Assembly: GCA_038223055.1 (NCBI GenBank)
Contig: JBBRHF010000155.1
Location: 1-10,338, forward strand
Length of the DNA: 10,338 nt
Reading direction: 5' to 3'
Source of the DNA: JBBRHF01 sp038223055
GTDB taxonomy: Bacteria > Actinomycetota > Actinomycetes > JACCUZ01
The notes under the pieces were generated by a model. The model did not search any database and was not told where the DNA came from. It saw only the letters and a list, made by a program, of their open reading frames with translations. The position numbers and the translations under genes are program-made. Below are positions 4,876-10,338 of the stretch, one piece after another. How positions within the stretch are numbered: position 1 is the first letter of the stretch; every line of letters starts with the position of its first letter.

Positions 4876-7434
4876 ATGTCTCCTGACCGGTCGGCGCAGG
4901 CTGTGCTGCCGAGTTCCGCGCGCGTGGTCGTCATCGGTGGCGGCGTAGGCGGGGCCAGCATCGCCTACCACCTGGCGGCTCTCGGTGAGCGCGAGGTCGT
5001 CCTCGTCGAGCGCGACGAGCTGACGAGCGGGTCGACGTTCCACTCGGCCGGCCTAGTCGGCCAGTTGCGCGCCGACCCGACCCTGACCCGGATGAACGCC
5101 TACTCCGTCGAGCTCTACCGCAAGCTCCAGTCGAGCGAGGACTGCGCCCCGGGATGGACCGAGAGCGGCGGCATCCGGCTGGCCTCGAGCCCCGAGCGGC
5201 TGGCCGAGATCCGCCGCCAGATCGGCTGGGCGCGCGCGGTCGGCCTGCCGTTGCAGGAGATCTCCGCAGCCGAGGCGCAGGTCCTGTTTCCGCTGATGGA
5301 CCCCGACGGTGTGCTCGGGGGTGCCTTCCTCGCCTCCGACGGGCACCTCGACCCGTCCCGGCTGTGCTACGGGCTGGCCGCGATGGCCCGGACCGAGGGG
5401 GTGCAGATCCACACCCGTACTCGCGTCCTCGCCATCACACATGACAAGGACGGGGTCGCTGGGGTCCTGACCGACCGAGGTCACATCGAGTGCGCTGTCG
5501 TCGTCAACTGCGCCGGGATGTTCGCCGCCGAGATCGCTCGGATGGTCGGCGTGCGGGTCCCGGTGGTCCCGATGTCCCATCAGTACGTCGTCACCGAGCC
5601 CTTCCTGTCGCGGCACCTAGCACAAACCCTGGACCTGATGCCGCCGCTGCCGACGCTGCGCGACCCCGACCTGCTCGTCTACTTCCGTCAGGAGGTCGAG
5701 GGCCTGGTGATGGGCGGCTACGAGCGAACGCCCGCCCCGTGGACCGCGGACCTGCGCTCGTACGACGCGATCCCCGGTGACTTCAACGGCCGGCTCCTGC
5801 CGGAGGACTGGGACCGGTTCGAACAGATCAGCCACAACGCTGCGGTGCGGGTGCCGGCGATGGCCGACGTCGGGCTGCGCAAACTCATCAACGGACCCGA
5901 GGCGTTCACACCGGACAACGAGTTCTGCCTCGGCGAGACCGGCGTCGGGGGGTTCTTCGTCGCGGCCGGTTTCTGCGCTCACGGCATCGCGGGTGCCGGC
6001 GGCATCGGCAAGGTGATGGCCGAGTGGATCGTCGAGGGCGAGCCGAGCCTGGACGTCGGTCACATGGACGTCCGCCGGTTCGCCCGGCACTACGACTCGC
6101 CGTCCTACACCCTCAAGCGCACCATGGAGAACTACCAGACCTACTACGACATCGCCTACCCGCACGAGGGCCGCTCGGCCGGGCGACCGCTGCGCACCTC
6201 CCCGGCCTATCCCTGGCACGTCGCGCACGGCGCGGTGTTCGGCGAGAAGGCGGGCTGGGAGCGGGTCGACTACTACCAGACCGAGGCAGCCGAGGAAACC
6301 GCGACAGGTGAGAACGACCCCTGGCTCCGCCCGAACGGATGGGCGGGGCGCGCTTGGTCGCCGGCCATCGGTGCTGAGCACCGTGCGACGCGGTCTGCGG
6401 CCGGCCTGTTCGATGAGTCCTCGTTCGCCAAGATCGAGGTCACCGGACCGGACGCCGCGGTGTTCCTGGAATGGGTGTGCGACAACAGAGTGGCCCGAGC
6501 CGTCGGCGACATCACCTACACCCAGGCGCTCAACAGCCGCGGCGGCATCGAGTGCGACGTCACGGTCACCCGGACCGGCCTCGAGTCGTTTCTCGTCGTC
6601 ACCGGGACGGCCTGCGGCTCCCACGACCTTGCGTGGCTCCGCAAGCAGGCCCGCCTCACGTCGTACGCGGTGCGCATCGCCGACGTCACCGGGCACTACG
6701 CCTGCTACGCCCTGTGGGGTCCGCGGGCTCGCGATGTGCTGCAACGGCTCACCCCCGCCGACCTGGGGAACGCGGCGTTCCCGTTCATGACCTCTGCCGA
6801 GATCACCGTCGGCGACGTCCCGCTGCGGGCGCTGCGGGTCACCTTCACCGGGGAGCTGGGCTGGGAGCTCTACGCAACCAGCGACTATGCCGCCGGGCTC
6901 TGGCGCACCGTCTACGAGGCGGGCCGGGACCTCGGGCTGGTCGCCGCCGGCTACCGCGCCATCGACAGCCTGCGGCTGGAGAAGGGCTACCGCGTGTGGG
7001 GCACCGACATCACTCCGGAGACCAACCCCTACGAGGCCGGCCTCGGGTTCTGCGTCAAGGCTGACAAGCCCGGCGGATTCCTGGGGGCCACCGCGCTCGT
7101 GGCCGCTCGGCAGCGGGGCATCGACCGCCGGCTGCGCTGCCTGACCCTGGCCGACCCGCGCTCGGTGGTTCTCGGCGGCGAGGCGGTGCGCGCCGGCGGG
7201 GCGGTGGTCGGGCGGGTGACCTCCGGCGGCTACGGCTACACCGCCGAGGCGTCGATCGCCTACGCCTACCTGCCGAACGACCACGGTCGAGACGGGACCG
7301 AGGTCGAGATCGACCTGTTCGGGCGTTGGGTCAGCGCGGCCGTCGCGGCCGATGTGCTGGTCGACCCCGCCAACAGCCGGGTGCGTCAGGACGTGGAGCA
7401 CAATGCGCGGCCAGACACACGACGCGCACCGTGA
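4876..7434 (+). CDS. Dimethylglycine/sarcosine dehydrogenase-like FAD enzyme with GcvT domain
   Basis: This 852-residue flavoprotein has the full dimethylglycine dehydrogenase layout, at a normal family length. The N-terminal DAO-type FAD domain begins with VVVIGGGVGGASIAYHLAALG (GxGxxG at 21-26). SGSTFHSAGLVGQLR follows; His56 aligns with the histidine that carries covalent FAD in this family. A linker (FAO_M-like, about 390-450, with YPHEGR and GWERVDYY) leads to a GcvT folate-binding domain (about 490-740, with TYTQALNSRGGIECDV) and a GcvT C-terminal barrel (about 750-840). Such enzymes oxidise N-methyl or secondary amines, passing the one-carbon unit to tetrahydrofolate. The ATG at 4876 has GAGG seven bases upstream. 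The frame is open back to an ATG at 4783, but the extra 31 residues do not resemble the family. The gene opens the rightward operon and is followed 46 bp later by the ligase gene. Substrate unknown: dimethylglycine, sarcosine or a glutamylated methylamine are possible. Confidence 0.92.
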   Translation: MSPDRSAQAVLPSSARVVVIGGGVGGASIAYHLAALGEREVVLVERDELTSGSTFHSAGLVGQLRADPTLTRMNAYSVELYRKLQSSEDCAPGWTESGGIRLASSPERLAEIRRQIGWARAVGLPLQEISAAEAQVLFPLMDPDGVLGGAFLASDGHLDPSRLCYGLAAMARTEGVQIHTRTRVLAITHDKDGVAGVLTDRGHIECAVVVNCAGMFAAEIARMVGVRVPVVPMSHQYVVTEPFLSRHLAQTLDLMPPLPTLRDPDLLVYFRQEVEGLVMGGYERTPAPWTADLRSYDAIPGDFNGRLLPEDWDRFEQISHNAAVRVPAMADVGLRKLINGPEAFTPDNEFCLGETGVGGFFVAAGFCAHGIAGAGGIGKVMAEWIVEGEPSLDVGHMDVRRFARHYDSPSYTLKRTMENYQTYYDIAYPHEGRSAGRPLRTSPAYPWHVAHGAVFGEKAGWERVDYYQTEAAEETATGENDPWLRPNGWAGRAWSPAIGAEHRATRSAAGLFDESSFAKIEVTGPDAAVFLEWVCDNRVARAVGDITYTQALNSRGGIECDVTVTRTGLESFLVVTGTACGSHDLAWLRKQARLTSYAVRIADVTGHYACYALWGPRARDVLQRLTPADLGNAAFPFMTSAEITVGDVPLRALRVTFTGELGWELYATSDYAAGLWRTVYEAGRDLGLVAAGYRAIDSLRLEKGYRVWGTDITPETNPYEAGLGFCVKADKPGGFLGATALVAARQRGIDRRLRCLTLADPRSVVLGGEAVRAGGAVVGRVTSGGYGYTAEASIAYAYLPNDHGRDGTEVEIDLFGRWVSAAVAADVLVDPANSRVRQDVEHNARPDTRRAP

Positions 7435-7468
7435 GACCCACCCCGAGACCTACCCCGAGACCCACCCG
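7433..7468. repeat. 12-bp tandem repeat (3 copies) at the flavoprotein/ligase junction
   Basis: GAGACCCACCCC (7433-7444), GAGACCTACCCC (7445-7456) and GAGACCCACCCG (7457-7468) are consecutive near-identical units. The first overlaps the flavoprotein stop codon and the last runs into the ligase ribosome binding site. If the ligase used an upstream ATG at 7403, the repeat would encode ETHP/ETYP/ETHP. Confidence 0.85.
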
Positions 7469-7474
7469 GAGAGG
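7468..7474 (+). promoter_or_regulatory. Ribosome binding site of the glutamine-synthetase-like gene
   Basis: GGAGAGG is followed by a 6-base spacer and the GTG at 7481. A competing in-frame ATG at 7403 has GGAG (7395-7398) with a 4-base spacer. The downstream start is preferred because family proteins begin close to the LSVDELR segment and because its purine tract is better placed. Confidence 0.6.
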
Positions 7475-7480
7475 CTGCCC

Positions 7481-8846
7481 GTGAGCACTGCAAAGCCAGG
7501 ACTGCTGTCCGTCGACGAGCTGCGGGCCGACATCGCCGCCGGAGCCGTCGACACGGTGCTCGTCGCCTTCACCGATATGCAGGGCCGGCTGGCCGGAAAG
7601 CGGCTGCACGCCGCTCACTTTCTCGAGGACGTGCTCGGCCACGGCACCGAGGGCTGCAACTGCCTGCTGGCCGTGGACGTGGAGATGAACACCGTCGAGG
7701 GCTACGAGATGTCCTCGTGGGACCGGGGCTACGGCGACTTCATGTTCGTGCCCGACCTGACCACGCTGCGCCGCGTGCCGTGGCAGGAGGCCACGGCGTT
7801 GCTGCTGGCCGACCTCGCGTGGGAGGACGGGAGCGACGTGCTGGCCTCGCCGCGCCAGATTCTCAAGCGCCAGACCGCGCGCCTGCGCGACGTCGGCCTG
7901 AAGGCGCTGGTCGGCACCGAGCTGGAGTTTATCGTGTTCCGCGACACATTCGAGTCGGCCTGGCACAAGGCCTACCGCGGGCTCGAGCCCGCCAACCTCT
8001 ATAACGGCGACTATTCCATGCTCGGTACGTCGCGGGTCGAGCCGTTGCTGCGGCGCATGCGCAACGGCATGGTCGGCGCGGGGATGTCCGTCGAGTCGGC
8101 CAAGGGCGAGTGCAACCTGGGTCAGCACGAGATCGCCTTCAAGTACGACGACGCTGTCGTCACGTGTGATAACCACTCGATCTACAAGACCGGGGCCAAG
8201 GAGATTGCCGCTCAGGAAGGCATGTCGCTCACCTTCATGGCCAAGTTCAACGAGCGCGAGGGCAACTCGTGCCACATCCACATCTCGCTGCGCGGCCTGA
8301 ACGACGACGCGATGGTGCTGGCCGACGGTGCCGGACTCTCGGCGATGGGCGAGCACTTCCTAGCCGGGCAACAGGCGTGCCTGCGTGAGCTCAGCCTGCT
8401 GCTCGCTCCGAATATCAACTCCTACAAGCGGTTCGTGCCGGGTTCCTTCGCCCCCGACGACGGTGAAGTGGGGCCGGGACAACCGCACCTGCGCGCTCCG
8501 GCTGGTCGGCCGCGGCCCGTCGTTGCGGGTGGAGAACCGGGTGCCCGGCGGCGACGTCAACCCCTATCTCGCGGTCGCGGCACTCGTCGCGGCCGGCCTG
8601 CACGGCATCGAGGCGGAGCTCCCCCTCGAAGATCCGTTCCAGGGCAACGCCTACGCCGCCGACGCCGAGCACGTGCCGGCCACGCTGCGCGACGCGCTCG
8701 AGCTGTGGGAGGGCAGCGACCTGGCCCGTAGGGCGTTCGGTGACGAGGTGGTCGCCCACTACGCCAACATGGCCACCGTGGAGCTCGCGGCCTACGACTC
8801 GGCGGTCACCGACTGGGAACGCTATCGCTCCTTCGAGCGGCTGTGA
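7481..8846 (+). pseudogene. Glutamine synthetase-like gamma-glutamyl amine ligase, single-base frameshift
   Basis: The product would be a cytosolic ATP-dependent ligase of the GlnA/PuuA superfamily, joining glutamate to ammonia or an amine. Residues 1-325 are in one frame: GTELEF (145-150) and GECNLGQHE (209-217) give the metal-binding glutamates, and NSCHIHISL carries the active-site His265. At C5 (8451-8455) the frame breaks. Uncorrected reading gives a 416-residue product ending at 8731 with an Arg/Gly-rich junk tail. One base fewer restores APTTVKWGRDNRTCALR and SLRVENRVPGGDVNPYL, the conserved ATP/glutamate-binding arginines, through to 8846 (454 residues in all, normal length). The broken product would lack those arginines and be inactive. 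The family includes Streptomyces GlnA3 and GlnA4, which glutamylate polyamines and ethanolamine, and the neighbours suit such a role over nitrogen assimilation. It may be a real mutation, a sequencing error or +1 slippage on CCC-C. Confidence 0.85.
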
Positions 8847-10210
8847 GCGTGGCCGGCTCCTACGACGTGGTCAACCCGGCCACCGAGGAGGTCATCGAGT
8901 CGGTCGCGCCGACCAGCGCGCAGGACGCCGACGTCGCGATCGCCACTGCCAGCACGGCGTACGACTGGTGGCGCGCGGTCGCACCGGACGACCGCGCGCG
9001 GTTGCTGCGCGCGTTCGCAGCCGCTGTTGACGGCGACCTCGAGAACCTGGCCCGGCTGGAGGTCGCCAACTCCGGCCACACGATCGCCAATGCCCGCTGG
9101 GAGGCGGGCAACGTCCGGGACGTATTGACCTACTATTCCGCTGCACCCGAACGCCTGTTCGGGCGCCAGATCCCGGTGGCGGGGGGTGTGGACGTCACGT
9201 TCAAGGAGCCGCTCGGGGTCGTCGGGGTGATCGTGCCGTGGAACTTCCCCATGACAATCGCCGGATGGGGGTTCGCGCCGGCACTGGCGGCCGGCAACAC
9301 GGTGGTCCTCAAGCCCGCCGAGGTGACGCCGCTGACCGCCGTCCGGCTGGGGGAGCTTGCCCTGGCCGCCGGCCTGCCCGAGGGCGTCTTCCAGGTGTTG
9401 CCCGGCAAGGGATCGGTGGTGGGGCAGCGGTTCGTGCACAACGCCGACGTGCGCAAGGTGGTGTTCACCGGCTCGACCGAGGTCGGTAGGGCCGTCATGG
9501 CGGGCTGCGCGGCGCAGGTGAAACCGGTCACGCTCGAGCTCGGAGGTAAGAGCGCCAATATCGTATTCGCCGACTGCGACGTGGAGCGGGCGGCCGCGAC
9601 CGCGCCCTACGCCGTGTTCGACAACGCCGGGCAGGACTGCTGCGCCCGCTCGCGCATCCTCGTGCAGCGCAGCGTGCTCGACCGGTTTCTCGACCTGTTC
9701 GGATCGGCGGTGCAGGGGGTCCGGGTGGGCGACCCGGCCTCGGAGGGCACTGAGATGGGTCCCCTGATCACCGCCGCCCACCGCGACCGGGTCGCCTCGT
9801 TCGTCCCCGACGGCGCGCCGGTGGCGTTCCGCGGCTCCGCTCCGGGCGGTCCGGGCTTCTGGTTCCCGCCCACCGTGCTGGCCCCGGTGGACCCGGCGGG
9901 CCGGGCCGCCACCGAGGAGATCTTCGGCCCGGTCGTCGTGGTCATCCCCTTCGACGACGAAGCCGATGCCGTGCGCATCGCCAACGACTCGCCCTACGGC
10001 CTGTCCGGCTCGATCTGGACCCGTGACGTCGGGCGGGCGCTTCGGGTAGCCCGCGCCGTCGCGGCCGGGAACCTGTCGGTCAACTCCCACTCGTCGGTGC
10101 GCTACTCCACGCCGTTCGGGGGGTTCAAGTCCTCCGGGCTCGGCCGCGAGCTCGGGCCGGATGCCCTGGATGCCTTCACCGAGGTCAAGAACGTGTTCAT
10201 CGCCACCTAG
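8843..10210 (+). CDS. NAD(P)+-dependent aldehyde dehydrogenase (betaine/amino-aldehyde type)
   Basis: This 455-residue cytosolic enzyme oxidises an aldehyde to the acid. The catalytic set is complete: VPWNFP with Asn134 (oxyanion hole), VVLKPAE with Lys157 (cofactor), FTGSTEVG (208-215, Rossmann turn), LELGGKS with general base Glu232, NAGQDCCARSR with nucleophile Cys266, and EEIFGP with Glu359. PFGGFKSSGLGRE near the C-terminus is typical of the betaine-aldehyde/amino-aldehyde group (BetB, PuuC). The length is slightly short of the usual 480-500, mainly from a compact N-terminus and a trimmed segment around 320-335. The GTG start overlaps the ligase stop by 4 bp (GTGA), implying translational coupling. 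It probably handles the aldehyde released by the flavoprotein step. Glutaraldehyde-type, gamma-glutamyl-aminoaldehyde, glycolaldehyde-type and betaine aldehydes are all possible. Confidence 0.93.
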   Translation: MSVAGSYDVVNPATEEVIESVAPTSAQDADVAIATASTAYDWWRAVAPDDRARLLRAFAAAVDGDLENLARLEVANSGHTIANARWEAGNVRDVLTYYSAAPERLFGRQIPVAGGVDVTFKEPLGVVGVIVPWNFPMTIAGWGFAPALAAGNTVVLKPAEVTPLTAVRLGELALAAGLPEGVFQVLPGKGSVVGQRFVHNADVRKVVFTGSTEVGRAVMAGCAAQVKPVTLELGGKSANIVFADCDVERAAATAPYAVFDNAGQDCCARSRILVQRSVLDRFLDLFGSAVQGVRVGDPASEGTEMGPLITAAHRDRVASFVPDGAPVAFRGSAPGGPGFWFPPTVLAPVDPAGRAATEEIFGPVVVVIPFDDEADAVRIANDSPYGLSGSIWTRDVGRALRVARAVAAGNLSVNSHSSVRYSTPFGGFKSSGLGRELGPDALDAFTEVKNVFIAT

Positions 10211-10226
10211 TCGTCCGGTGCCACAC

Positions 10227-10310
10227 CCATCCCGTCGTCCCCATCCCGTCGTCCCCATCCCGTCGTCCCCATCCCGTCGTCCCCATCCCGTCGTCCCCAT
10301 CCCGTCGTCC
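10227..10310. repeat. Six perfect 14-bp tandem repeats
   Basis: CCATCCCGTCGTCC is repeated six times without a mismatch between the aldehyde dehydrogenase stop (10210) and the start of the next gene (10329). The minus strand reads GGGATGGGGACGACGGGATG and so on, with two G-runs per unit and short spacers, matching the classical G-quadruplex pattern several times over. The unit is not a multiple of three and no coding frame uses it. Perfect identity suggests recent slippage expansion and likely copy-number variation between strains. Confidence 0.97.
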
Positions 10311-10328
10311 CTAACCATCAGGAGACCA

Positions 10329-10338
10329 GTGAGCAATC
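10329..10338 (+). CDS. Start of a further operon gene (cut by window end)
   Basis: AGGAG (10320-10324) lies four bases before GTG at 10329, and the reading continues Met-Ser-Asn to the window edge. Only three full codons are visible, so no function can be given. By position it is the next gene of the rightward operon, although the 118-bp repeat-bearing gap may reduce its coupling to the aldehyde dehydrogenase. Confidence 0.55.

Noticed and set aside
5617..7401. 594-residue minus-strand open frame opposite the flavoprotein gene
   Set aside because: Antisense shadow of a gene with complete FAD and GcvT domains; no domain is recognisable and no good start signal was seen.
10227..10310. CRISPR array
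   Set aside because: The 14-bp units are contiguous with no spacers and no cas genes are present, so it is a simple tandem repeat.
8822..10336. 504-residue minus-strand open frame opposite the aldehyde dehydrogenase
   Set aside because: Its N-terminus is just the translated 14-bp repeat and the rest is antisense to a complete aldehyde dehydrogenase.

Overview
This window is GC-rich, with GTG starts common and strong GGAGG-type ribosome binding sites. It fits a chromosome of a high-GC Actinomycetota bacterium. The adjacent MiaE-like ferritin gene, DUF3107 gene and TetR gene form a conserved actinobacterial neighbourhood, which supports this. I cannot assign a genus. I see no rRNA, tRNA, CRISPR, phage or transposase gene.

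Left part (1-1900): the 3' part of a ferritin-like (MiaE_2-type) gene runs rightward and converges on a small DUF3107 gene. A TetR-family regulator lies upstream of the DUF3107 gene on the same strand. The 341 bp between these two leftward genes hold two short direct-repeat arrays (19-bp and 21-bp units) flanking a 13-bp inverted repeat. A GC-rich hairpin at 1797-1828 probably separates this block from the next one.

Middle and right (1901-10338): this is a divergent catabolic locus. Leftward from a control region at 4636-4875 run a choline/ethanolamine-kinase-like phosphotransferase and an APC-family amino acid/amine permease. Rightward run a dimethylglycine/sarcosine-dehydrogenase-type flavoprotein with a GcvT-like folate domain, a glutamine-synthetase-like ligase, an aldehyde dehydrogenase and the first codons of another gene. 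The set resembles the gamma-glutamylation (Puu-like) route for amines: import, gamma-glutamyl ligation, FAD oxidation and aldehyde oxidation. Here, however, the oxidase is a folate-linked demethylase type and a small-molecule kinase is added. I infer that the substrate is a polar amine, possibly N-methylated or hydroxylated. The sequence does not fix its identity.

Two features stand out. The glutamine-synthetase gene is broken by a single extra base in a run of five C at 8451-8455, yet the rest of the gene is intact and couples by a 4-bp overlap to the next gene. This suggests a recent mutation, a sequencing error or +1 slippage. Short tandem duplications (12, 14, 18, 19 and 21 bp) also sit at many gene ends and junctions, including six perfect 14-bp copies at 10227-10310 whose minus strand matches a G-quadruplex pattern.
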